From positions 62,001 to 126,000 of the forward strand of contig NZ_BFBR01000009.1 of NCBI RefSeq assembly GCF_003112735.1: a DNA stretch of 64,000 nucleotides, written 5' to 3'. Origin of the DNA: Candidatus Phycosocius bacilliformis. GTDB taxonomy: Bacteria > Pseudomonadota > Alphaproteobacteria > Caulobacterales > Aquidulcibacteraceae. Made by a program: the position numbers and the translations under genes. Positions 45,933 through 53,442 of the stretch are shown here, one piece after another. A model generated the notes under the pieces. The model had not been told where the DNA came from. It made no database searches and saw only the letters and a list, made by a program, of their open reading frames with translations. The stretch's first letter is position 1. The number at the start of each line of letters is the position of its first letter.

Positions 45933-48880
45933 TGCACCCTAATGAGTCTTCGCCCCGGGACCGCCTCGAATATTGGTTCGGGCACATAGAGGCAATCTTT
46001 CTTAATCGCTTGAGTCCCGAGGCAGGCCTTCTGCCAGCCAGCACAGCCAAGACCGTCCATGGCGATTACGCTCATGCGTGGGTCCGCGACAACGTTTATT
46101 CGATCTTGGGCGTTTGGGGGCTGGCTTGCGCATTTCGTCGCCATGGACAAGGGGATCCCCGGGGTAGCCATCTGGAGGAGTGCGTAGTCCGGCTTATGCG
46201 AGGCTTGCTGTCTGCGATGATGGGACAGGCCGACAAAGTCGAACGGTTTAAGTATACTCAGGACCCTCTCGACAGCCTCCATGCAAAATATGATGCAGCG
46301 ACTGGCAAGCCGGTCGTGGGCGATGCCCACTGGGGCCATTTGCAGATCGATGCAACGTCCCTTTTCCTTTTATTCTTGGCTCAAATGACCGCGGGTGGTC
46401 TGAAAATCGTGTCACAGGCGGAGGAGGTCGATTTTGTCCAAAACCTCGTTCACTATATCGGACCAGCTTATCGGATTGCAGATTATGGCATCTGGGAACG
46501 TGGCCGTAAGTCGAATGACGGCGTAGTCGAGATTAACGCCAGCTCAGTTGGGCTCGCCAAAGCCGCATTGGAATCGATGTCAGGTCTGGATTTTGGGTGC
46601 TTTGACCGTGGCCCGATTCAAGTTGCTCCAGATGATATCGCCCGTGCCCGCGAAACCTTGCAAGTGTTGCTACCGGGCGAGTCTGCATCGAAAGAAACCG
46701 ATGCAGCGCTACTGGCTGTTGTTGGTTGGCCGGCCTTTGCGGTCGACGACAAAGTGATGGTGGCTCACACACGCGGACGGGTGTTGGACCGTTTGGCTGG
46801 TCGCTATGGGTGTAAGCGCTTCCTGCGGGACGGGCACCAAACCACGGTCGAAGACGAGCACCGCCTGCATTATCTAGCCGGGGAATTGTTGAAGTTCGCC
46901 AATATCGAGTCTGAATGGCCCCTCTTCTTCACCTACCTTTTGGTTGACGCTGAAATGACAGGGGACCATCGAGGGGGTGAAACTTGGGCAGACCGGCTTG
47001 AACCCTTATTTCAAATCCGCGACGGTTTACCCCTGCTACCGGAGCTCTATTATGTCGATGCCAACCTTGTTGAGGCCGAGGCCTCTCAACCAGGCAGCCA
47101 AGAACGGGTTGCCAATACCAATCTTCCATTGCTTTGGGCGCAGTCACAATGGGCATTAGGGGCCATGTTGAAAGAGGGCTTATTGGAGCCCCAAGACATA
47201 GATCCACTGGGCCGTCGTCATCATCTAGACCGGCGAGCCCAACCCGAAATTGCCTTTTCGATTGTTGCGCAAGACGAGCATACGGCTAAGATTCTAGCGC
47301 TTCATGGCTTTAGAGTTGAGACGATGGCCGAAGTACAATCTCACGCAATGGTCCGTCCGGCGGGAGATCTGGTGAGCGTCTGGACACACATTGGTGCTAA
47401 CTGCGACTTGGGGCTAACTGGCAGACCGGATAAACGGTTGGGGCCATTGGCTAACGCCTATGTCTATCAGGTTGCAGGTCAGCCGCTTGTGTTTTCACCA
47501 ACTCTCCTCGATGCGCATGATCACCATATCCGCTATGATGCTGCCGCGCGGGCACGTCGGTTGCGCGGGGATTTGCGCTATCTGGCGCGCCACTGGCGAG
47601 GGAGTGATAATCCTATCTTCGTTCTATGCTTGGATGCAGCTGCAATTGGTGGAACCGGCGTAGAGCGCCTGATTGGCCTGTTGCACGAGGTTGAACGCGG
47701 CCAGGTGGATTTTGTTCGTACAAGACTATGCTGTTTGCGAGAAGCTTTGGCCACTCAGTCACATTGGCGTGACCTCGGACCGGCTCTTCCACCGCTTGGG
47801 CTAGAACCATCCCAATTGATCGGGCTCGCATCATCCCTGACCTCCCCCAGTCAAGGGCTTGAAGAGGCCATTACTAATGGGGATTTAGGCTATGCTGAGG
47901 CCATGTATCATGCTGCCGGACTGATGGGTGATTGGTCAACAGCTCGCAAAGCAGCTGCTTGGCTGCAACGGACGGACCCCCGGCTACAGGATTCGGCCAA
48001 GGACATTGTCGTGCGGCTCCGACGGCTTGCCTTGGGCGAAGGGCGTGTCATCACCCGGCCGATTACAGAGCCTGATCTGGTAAAGTTGGTTGAAGAAGGC
48101 CTGCAGTCCAAACTCCATGCTGTAATCGCCCAAGAGGTTCTGCAGGCGCTTGGTCTATTCAGCAAGGCAGATTCAACAGCCGTCAAAGGTATGCGAACAA
48201 TCCGATTGACAGAAATTGTGCGGCGTTTAGCTCAGGAAGAAGACGGTGGTATGGACAATTTGATAGCCGAACCGCCAAGCGTAATATTCGACCGAGTTAA
48301 GGCAATCCTGCTGGAAACTCCATCTGTACGGGCGGTCGTCTCCCCTGCCCCGAACTTTGCACTCACTCCCTCAGCTAATGTCATTGCAGGAGACTGGGAA
48401 CGCTGGCGGGACCGTCTGGGTGTCTTAACCCGGGTCGGCAGCGACTTCTTCGCCCGGCTGTGGTCGTTGCTCCATGTCTGCCCAGGGATTGTATTTGGCG
48501 CAAATAATCGACTGGACGCCGCGATTGCCCGTTCAGACTTGACGGCCTGGGAAAAGGACTTTGCCCTAGAGATTGAGGTCCGGCTCGAATCGATAAGGGA
48601 CCCCTCATATCGCACCTTTTGTCTGGAAGCTTTAAATGTACTTGCTAATCGCCATGAGCAAGATCCAGACTTTCGCTTGGATCAAGACATTATTCTCGAT
48701 GGACTGATCCATGACGCTGTCGCCGTCATATGGCGCGAGGCCGGACATGGGGAACCTGATTGGCAATACCCTGAACCAATCTGGTCCCTGGCGCGTCAGG
48801 CGGATGCTCAAACCATGGCCATGGCGATATATCAATGCTGCCGAAGCGACACCCGCCAGCCAGAGGCTGCTTGCAGTTAG
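45932..48880 (+). CDS. Phosphorylase kinase alpha/beta-like protein (GH15-like fold)
   Basis: A 982-residue protein that resembles the regulatory alpha and beta subunits of animal phosphorylase kinase. The N-terminal (alpha/alpha)6 GH15-like domain holds HAWVRDNVYSILGVWGLA, LMRGLLSAMMGQADKVERFKY, DSLHAKYDAATGKPVVGD, HWGHLQIDATSLFLLFLAQM, YGIWERGRKSNDG and INASSVGLAKAALE. From memory these segments are near-identical to human PHKA. The middle and C-terminal parts (VYQVAGQPLVFSPTLLDAHD, YRTFCLEALNVLANRHEQ) also follow that pattern. No kinase (gamma) subunit, calmodulin or glgP is nearby. It is the last gene of the glgB-glgX-malQ unit. It could be a glucan-binding regulator or a glycosidase; activity is not known. 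Confidence 0.88.
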   Translation: MHPNESSPRDRLEYWFGHIEAIFLNRLSPEAGLLPASTAKTVHGDYAHAWVRDNVYSILGVWGLACAFRRHGQGDPRGSHLEECVVRLMRGLLSAMMGQADKVERFKYTQDPLDSLHAKYDAATGKPVVGDAHWGHLQIDATSLFLLFLAQMTAGGLKIVSQAEEVDFVQNLVHYIGPAYRIADYGIWERGRKSNDGVVEINASSVGLAKAALESMSGLDFGCFDRGPIQVAPDDIARARETLQVLLPGESASKETDAALLAVVGWPAFAVDDKVMVAHTRGRVLDRLAGRYGCKRFLRDGHQTTVEDEHRLHYLAGELLKFANIESEWPLFFTYLLVDAEMTGDHRGGETWADRLEPLFQIRDGLPLLPELYYVDANLVEAEASQPGSQERVANTNLPLLWAQSQWALGAMLKEGLLEPQDIDPLGRRHHLDRRAQPEIAFSIVAQDEHTAKILALHGFRVETMAEVQSHAMVRPAGDLVSVWTHIGANCDLGLTGRPDKRLGPLANAYVYQVAGQPLVFSPTLLDAHDHHIRYDAAARARRLRGDLRYLARHWRGSDNPIFVLCLDAAAIGGTGVERLIGLLHEVERGQVDFVRTRLCCLREALATQSHWRDLGPALPPLGLEPSQLIGLASSLTSPSQGLEEAITNGDLGYAEAMYHAAGLMGDWSTARKAAAWLQRTDPRLQDSAKDIVVRLRRLALGEGRVITRPITEPDLVKLVEEGLQSKLHAVIAQEVLQALGLFSKADSTAVKGMRTIRLTEIVRRLAQEEDGGMDNLIAEPPSVIFDRVKAILLETPSVRAVVSPAPNFALTPSANVIAGDWERWRDRLGVLTRVGSDFFARLWSLLHVCPGIVFGANNRLDAAIARSDLTAWEKDFALEIEVRLESIRDPSYRTFCLEALNVLANRHEQDPDFRLDQDIILDGLIHDAVAVIWREAGHGEPDWQYPEPIWSLARQADAQTMAMAIYQCCRSDTRQPEAACS

Positions 48881-49575
48881 GCGCAATGTAGCTTTGGTGG
48901 CCTGAATTTGGTTTCCACTGGCCGCGATTACCTTCACAGAGGCACCCTGCCCGCCTTCTTGATCTGCAGTCGGCTGATACAGGCCCACGATTTTCTCCAC
49001 ATGTCCTCTCCTTAGGCGTCCCGAAGTGTCCACACGTATTTGGAGACGGCACGTCGACGTACCCAAAGGCGGGATCATCCGCTCATGGGCATGACTGCGA
49101 CTCCACACATTTGCAACTTGAGGCGCCGACATGTAGGGGTGTGGATATGTGGTCTTTGGTCCAAAATCACGGGCCTCGAACTCAAGAAGGCACGTTATGG
49201 TGCCATTGGGCACCACTTTAGCTTTGGAAGGCTTCGATCGAGCTAGGCATGCTGCCAGTTCATAGCCTAGACGCCACAGAAATCGACCAGGAGGGCCTTT
49301 GTCAGCAAATAAGCATCAACGCCACCAAACAAAGGCCCACGTGTCTAACCGCCGATTTCTGCAAGCTTCGATAAGAAATCGTTAAGGGTTCAACGCTAGA
49401 GTTTCGACATGTGGACATGGGGAGCTACCCGCAAATCCACAAGTCCGGCTCTCGGAGTGACCACATTTGGTCATGTCTGTGTCGGCCACTTGTGGAGACC
49501 TCCTAGGGTCAGGACTCAGCCATGTCGACACGACGTAACTGCCACATGACTACATGTGGACACGAGGAGGGGAAA
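48881..49575. other. Non-coding region upstream of parA with partition-type repeats
   Basis: This 695-bp gap has short open stretches on both strands but none with family similarity, good ribosome sites or sensible composition. Its main content is a set of direct and inverted copies of a CATGTGGACA-like motif, listed separately. It is the expected place for the parA promoter and for a centromere-like site. Confidence 0.6.
48996..49566. repeat. CATGTGGACA repeat cluster, putative partition site/operator
   Basis: Exact copies of CATGTGGACA occur at 49408-49417 and 49553-49562. Near copies in either orientation are at 48996-49006 (TCCACATGTCC), 49027-49036 (TGTCCACACG), 49101-49110, 49128-49155 (GACATGTAGG and GGATATGTGG), 49432-49445, 49471-49486 and 49487-49500. 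The copy at 49553 ends just before the parA ribosome site (GAGGAGGGG), where a bound protein would block parA expression. Type Ib partition systems use such repeats both as centromere and as operator for the ribbon-helix-helix protein. Confidence 0.6.
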
Positions 49576-50223
49576 ATGCACGTTGTTGCGATTGTAAGCC
49601 AAAAGGGCGGGGCTGGAAAAACCACGCTTTCGGTCCATTTGGCTGTTGCTGCGGCCGCCAAAGGCCTGTCAGTCGCCCTGATTGACCTTGACCCCCAAGC
49701 CACCGCAGCTCAATGGGGTGACTGGCGCGGCGGGGACAATCCTGCTGTGGTTGCAACACCTTACACTCGATTGGACGCGACCTTGCAAGAGGCAAAGCAA
49801 GCGGGGGTGGATTTGTGCATCCTCGACAGTCCGCCAGCCGCCGACGCGGCAGCTGTGTCAGCCGCTCGAGCCGCTGATCTGGTGTTAGTACCAACCCGTG
49901 TTAGCGCCTTTGACCTTCATGCCATCAAAACGACTGGTGAGCTCATGCGGATCGCCCAAAAGCCTGCATTCACCATTTTCAATGCTGTTCCGCCCCGGGC
50001 AGCGGCTTTAGTAGAAGATGCAGCTGCGGTTGTGCGTGGCATTGGCATGCCCTTGGCTCCTGTGTGCCTGACCGAGAGAGCAGCTTATCGCCATGCTGTT
50101 GTTGATGGACACACCGCAGGTGAATACGAGCCAGGCTGCAAGGCTGCATGCGAAATCGACGCTGTGTTGGACTGGATGATGGGACGTCTAACAAAGCCAA
50201 GCTCAATAGCCCAAGCGGCATAA
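49576..50223 (+). CDS. parA: ParA-family partition ATPase
   Basis: A 215-residue ParA/MinD-type ATPase. The deviant Walker A motif is SQKGGAGKTTLS (about residues 8-19), Walker A' is VALIDLDPQ and Walker B is LCILDSPPA. It has no N-terminal helix-turn-helix, so it is the short ParA of type Ib partition modules, where DNA binding falls to a partner. The ATG at 49576 follows GAGGAGGGG. The gene sits 32 bp upstream of a small ribbon-helix-helix gene and 0.7 kb upstream of repA, a plasmid-like order. Confidence 0.93.
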   Translation: MHVVAIVSQKGGAGKTTLSVHLAVAAAAKGLSVALIDLDPQATAAQWGDWRGGDNPAVVATPYTRLDATLQEAKQAGVDLCILDSPPAADAAAVSAARAADLVLVPTRVSAFDLHAIKTTGELMRIAQKPAFTIFNAVPPRAAALVEDAAAVVRGIGMPLAPVCLTERAAYRHAVVDGHTAGEYEPGCKAACEIDAVLDWMMGRLTKPSSIAQAA

Positions 50224-50255
50224 ATACGTGAGATCAGATAAGGAAGGGAAACACC

Positions 50256-50624
50256 ATGGCTAAAGCACCAAGCCTTGCAGCACGGCTGGCCGCCGTCGCG
50301 GCTCAGCCCAACGGAGCCGCCTTTGCGACCAGCAATTCAGTCGCCGCAGAAATCGCAGCCCAACCTGAGCAGCCTTTTAAGCCCCCTTTAGCAGCGGAGC
50401 CCAGAGTGCAAACCTATGCGCCTCCAAGCTTTGCTCTGCCATCAGCTGCCAAGCCAAAGGCGCGCGACGGTCGGGTCATGGTCGCGGGCTATTTCAGTCC
50501 AGAACTGTCTCGGTCTTTGCGCATTCTAGCTGCCGAACGGGATGTCACAATCCAACATCTCGTCGGCGAGGGGCTCGATTTTGTTCTGCGGCATTATGGC
50601 AAGCACCCGATGGGCGAACGTTAG
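50256..50624 (+). CDS. Small ribbon-helix-helix protein, putative ParB-like partner of ParA
   Basis: A 122-residue protein. The first 75 residues are low-complexity, rich in alanine, proline and lysine, and probably disordered. The last 45 (VMVAGYFSPELSRSLRILAA, then ERDVTIQHLVGEGLDFVLRH) form a typical ribbon-helix-helix DNA-binding fold. An RHH protein with a disordered tail encoded right after a short ParA is the pattern of type Ib centromere-binding proteins, whose tail stimulates the ATPase. AAGGAAGGG provides a ribosome site. An alternative is an orphan RHH antitoxin, but no toxin gene is adjacent. Confidence 0.8.
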   Translation: MAKAPSLAARLAAVAAQPNGAAFATSNSVAAEIAAQPEQPFKPPLAAEPRVQTYAPPSFALPSAAKPKARDGRVMVAGYFSPELSRSLRILAAERDVTIQHLVGEGLDFVLRHYGKHPMGER

Positions 50625-50918
50625 GCCAGTCAGCATCTTAATCCGATGAGCCATCTGGTAGTTTCGTGGTTAATCACACATTGCCACATTTAGACGCGTC
50701 GGCATGTCCACATGCTGTCGAGCCTCACATCCACCCGCCATTAGAATCTGATATAGTGAGGAGTGACGCTTTGACGAGCGTTCGACTTGGTCGCCCCCGA
50801 GAATCGGCACACTCGACAGAGTAAGCTTCTTGAATTGGATATGGGTGTCCTCAAACAGGAATTAGCTCTGCACAGTCGCACCACAGCCTGAAGCGACGTT
50901 CGAAAGAGAGGAACTGCC
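50625..50918. other. Gap between the partition operon and repA
   Basis: A 294-bp non-coding gap. It holds a further copy of the partition motif in inverted orientation (TGTCCACATG, 50705-50714) within GCATGTCCACATGC, and a related TTGCCACATT at 50680-50689. The rest is likely the repA promoter and leader. GAGAGGAACTGCC precedes the repA start. Confidence 0.55.
50705..50714. repeat. Inverted copy of the CATGTGGACA motif upstream of repA
   Basis: The complement of this decamer is CATGTGGACA, identical to the copies at 49408 and 49553. It lies about 200 bp upstream of repA. If the RHH protein binds it, partition and replication control would share one regulator. Confidence 0.5.
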
Positions 50919-51836
50919 ATGTCCGGGCGACGCAAGGATGATCCCCAGTTCGATTTCTTTATCCCAATGGTGCATGATATCCCGCTCAAAGACCAGCGGG
51001 AGACGATGGAGCGGCCATTCTTCTCGTTGCAGAAACGCAAACGATTGAAGCCGATCGATTATCGAAGCCCCGATGGCGAGGTATGGGTCAAAGTCGAAGC
51101 CGTTCCCGCTTATGGTATGGCAACAATATGGGACGCCGACATCCTAATCTGGGCAGCATCGGCCCTGAACCGCCTAAAGCAACAGGGCGTTAATGATCTG
51201 CCTCGGACATTGCGCACAACAGCCTACGATCTATTGCGCGCAATCAAGCGCGATACAGGCGGGAAGGGGTATCAGGAATTGCGCGCCGCTTTGGATAGGC
51301 TCGCCTCCACAACGATCTTTACGTCATTGCGCGCCAAGAGGGGGCGAGACAGGCGGTTCTCCTGGATCGATGAATGGGATATTGAAGTAGACCCAATCAC
51401 TGAACAGCCGCGCGCACTGCGGATTACCTTGTCGAACTGGATCTATGAGGGGGTCACACAAGAAAAGCAATTGCTGACCATGCACCCTGATTATTTCAAT
51501 TTGACTGGGGGATTGGAACGCGCTTTGTATCGAATTGCGCGCAAACATGCTGGGGACCAGAAAAATGGCTGGCTTTGCCGATTCTCCGTTCTCAAAGACA
51601 AAACCGGGTCTGATTCCGAGCCGAAAGAGTTTGCTCGCATGATGCGCAAGATTGCTGATCGCGATGAATTGCCCGAGTATTCAATCAAGATCGTCAAGGC
51701 AGCGGATGGAACACCGGCGGCCCATTTTCTTCGCCGTGACGCCGGGGAGCGCACCTTCGCAAGTGAGGCACTGCTGGAATTTGACCAAGTCTATTCAGAC
51801 CGAATGGCCCGACTTCAACGTGACTTGCCCCTGTAA
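50919..51836 (+). CDS. repA: Plasmid replication initiator, RPA family
   Basis: A 305-residue replication initiator protein A (RPA, PF10134 type) as found on alphaproteobacterial and broad-host plasmids. Recognisable segments are DPQFDFFIPMVHDIPLKDQR at the N-terminus, MERPFFSLQKRKR, YGMATIWDADILIWAAS, LRTTAYDLLRAIKRDTGGKGY, DRLASTTIFTSL and YFNLTGGLERALYRIARKHAG, which includes winged-helix parts for iteron binding. The reading frame is intact and starts with ATG after GAGAGGAACTGCC. It follows the parA-RHH pair and precedes iteron-like repeats, so this is a complete replicon core. Confidence 0.93.
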   Translation: MSGRRKDDPQFDFFIPMVHDIPLKDQRETMERPFFSLQKRKRLKPIDYRSPDGEVWVKVEAVPAYGMATIWDADILIWAASALNRLKQQGVNDLPRTLRTTAYDLLRAIKRDTGGKGYQELRAALDRLASTTIFTSLRAKRGRDRRFSWIDEWDIEVDPITEQPRALRITLSNWIYEGVTQEKQLLTMHPDYFNLTGGLERALYRIARKHAGDQKNGWLCRFSVLKDKTGSDSEPKEFARMMRKIADRDELPEYSIKIVKAADGTPAAHFLRRDAGERTFASEALLEFDQVYSDRMARLQRDLPL

Positions 51837-51855
51837 AGCCAATGGGAAAACAAGA

Positions 51856-52100
51856 CGGGGGATCACCCACCAATTTCACGGGAAGTGACATAGCACACCC
51901 GCAGACAGGCACGTCAGACCTAAGTTACGGTGCCTAACGAACGACATTCTCAAGCGTAAAATCCCAAAACTTCAATGGTCTTTGCCATCTCGGGGGAACG
52001 CACACTTTCTTACGGGGGATAGGCCACCGAGTTAGCGGTGGAACGCCCACGAAAGCTACGGGGTATCAAACGCCAAACCACGGGGGAACGCCCGCTTTAG
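51856..52100 (+). repeat. Iteron-like direct repeats (CGGGGGAACGCCC family)
   Basis: Three copies of CGGKGGAACG start at 51991, 52036 and 52081, exactly 45 bp apart. A second half-unit, TACGGGG(G)AT/TAT, starts at 52011 and 52057, 46 bp apart, so the unit alternates two related blocks. A further relative, CGGGGGATCACCCACC, lies at 51856-51871, and TTCACGGGAAGTG at 51875-51887. Repeats of this type next to an initiator gene normally bind the initiator. Confidence 0.65.
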
Positions 52101-52195
52101 ATGCTTTTATGACATTGAAATATAGACGAAAAACAAGCCAACTGCCGCGGTTAACTCTTTAACTCTTCTCTTAAGACTCTTTCTAAATGGGCTTA
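52101..52195 (+). other. AT-rich segment with tandem TTAACTCT repeats, putative unwinding element
   Basis: TTAACTCT occurs in tandem at 52151-52158 and 52159-52166, followed by TCTCTTAAGACTCT. The stretch is clearly AT-richer than its surroundings and directly follows the iterons. Such a layout is usual for the duplex-opening part of plasmid origins. Function is inferred. Confidence 0.45.
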
Positions 52196-52251
52196 GGCAC
52201 ACACAACTTGTGCCCAAGCCCAACGATTAAAACCCGCTAGGACATAAAAGT

Positions 52252-53253
52252 TCAATTTAACCAACCATGCCCAAATGTACCATCCTCGCCAACAAAGCAA
52301 AATCGAGCACTACTCGGGTGCAAAGCCATATCGATAATAGAACGCCGCATTTTACGGGGATCCTCCAACAATTGTTGACGCGGCCGAGGACCGTGAACAT
52401 GTTTAAACTGACCAGTCGCAAGATCAACTTCATCGATACCACCATCTGACCAACCGACGAGAGTTCGCCCATTAAGAGCAGCAACAGAAGTGGCTAGGCC
52501 CAAACGAGATCTATAGACCCCAGCGGATTGCCCCATCGGACCTTTGCCAGGCAAAAGCGGCCAAGCCAGCAAGGCAGGACCGCCAGAAGTAAGCAGCACT
52601 GTTCCAGTGTCGTTTAAACATAATTGACGGGGCTTTGCTGGATAACCACCCATCTTAAAAGCTTGTCCATCGGCAAGCCGCCAGCCAGCCAAGGCAGGTT
52701 CCGACAAACCGACGAACAAAAATGAATCCTCTTGTCCATAGCAAATCGATACAGGACCGCCAGCACAAGGAATATCCTGCACCTTGGTGCCCGTCTCAGC
52801 CTCGTAAAGGGACACACCACCGCCATGAGCGACAGCCAGCTCCTGGCCATCTCTTGTAAAGGCCAGTGCGGTTGGACCTCGTGGAGGGCGAACATCCACC
52901 TGCTTTCCTGATCGACGAATAATGTAAACGGTTTGCCCAGCAGCAACCGCTGCGCCGTCACCGGTTGGGTCCAATGCTATCGAGTCGAGCCATTTACGCG
53001 GAAGCGTCAGATGCTCGTGCATGTGCCCGCTCGCATCAGTTTCAACCAATCTGCCATCATCTCCGCTGGTCCAAATGGTAGACCGGTCCGGGCTAGCCTG
53101 CATGGTTAACATAGCACCTGCATGAACTTTCACGATGGTCTCCCCCAGCTTTAGGTGGCCATCACCGAAGCCAAAGATCGCGACATGTCCCAGCCATGCC
53201 GCGCCAATGCCAGGGGCCGAATAGGGCAGGGGGCCTTTGGGGCGTTTCGACAC
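52252..53253 (-). CDS. WD40/quinoprotein-like beta-propeller protein
   Basis: A 333-residue cytoplasmic protein made of repeating propeller blades: AMLTMQASPDRSTIWTSGDDGRLVETD, IALDPTGDGAAVAAG, ALAFTRDGQELAVAHGGGVSLYEAETG, QLCLNDTGTVLLTSGGPALLAWPL and IIDMALHPSSARFCFVGEDGTFGHG. About six or seven blades fit its length. No signal peptide or enzyme motif is visible, so it is probably a scaffold. I chose the GTG at 53253 (MSKRPKGPLPYS) because AAGGAAG lies just upstream. It sits between the origin repeats and the GT-C gene, and a 16-mer from the iteron family occurs on both sides of it. Confidence 0.75.
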   Translation of the reverse strand: MSKRPKGPLPYSAPGIGAAWLGHVAIFGFGDGHLKLGETIVKVHAGAMLTMQASPDRSTIWTSGDDGRLVETDASGHMHEHLTLPRKWLDSIALDPTGDGAAVAAGQTVYIIRRSGKQVDVRPPRGPTALAFTRDGQELAVAHGGGVSLYEAETGTKVQDIPCAGGPVSICYGQEDSFLFVGLSEPALAGWRLADGQAFKMGGYPAKPRQLCLNDTGTVLLTSGGPALLAWPLLPGKGPMGQSAGVYRSRLGLATSVAALNGRTLVGWSDGGIDEVDLATGQFKHVHGPRPRQQLLEDPRKMRRSIIDMALHPSSARFCFVGEDGTFGHGWLN

Positions 53254-53426
53254 GTGTGCTTCCTTTTTCCCGCTTGCTAACAACACGAGCAGGGGCGAGT
53301 GTGCAATACCCCGAATCACATCTGCAGGTGATGGCTGACTATCTGACGATTGCTACTATAAACACCTTAGAAACAAACTTCTAAAGCAAAACAACCTGAG
53401 CCGTTAGCCTTGCAGTTGCTAAAACT

Positions 53427-53442
53427 CGGGGGATCACCCACC
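53427..53442 (+). repeat. Isolated copy of the origin 16-mer CGGGGGATCACCCACC
   Basis: It is identical over 16 bp, and in the same orientation, to 51856-51871. It lies over the stop codon of the GT-C-type gene (stop at 53434-53436, minus strand). Such a long exact match 1.57 kb away is unlikely to be chance. It may be a duplicated or displaced iteron. Confidence 0.6.

Larger units (their letters stand above)
51837..52251. other. Putative replication origin region
   Basis: A 415-bp non-coding stretch directly after repA. Its left part is filled with CGGGGGA-type repeats (51856-52100), and its right part (52100-52195) is AT-rich with tandem TTAACTCT repeats, as expected for iterons followed by a DNA-unwinding element. 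I did not find a perfect DnaA box (TTATCCACA) in it. Confidence 0.6.

Noticed and set aside
48632-49216. 194-residue open frame on the minus strand upstream of parA
   Set aside because: It overlaps the 3' end of the phosphorylase-kinase-like gene and the repeat cluster and has no coding character.
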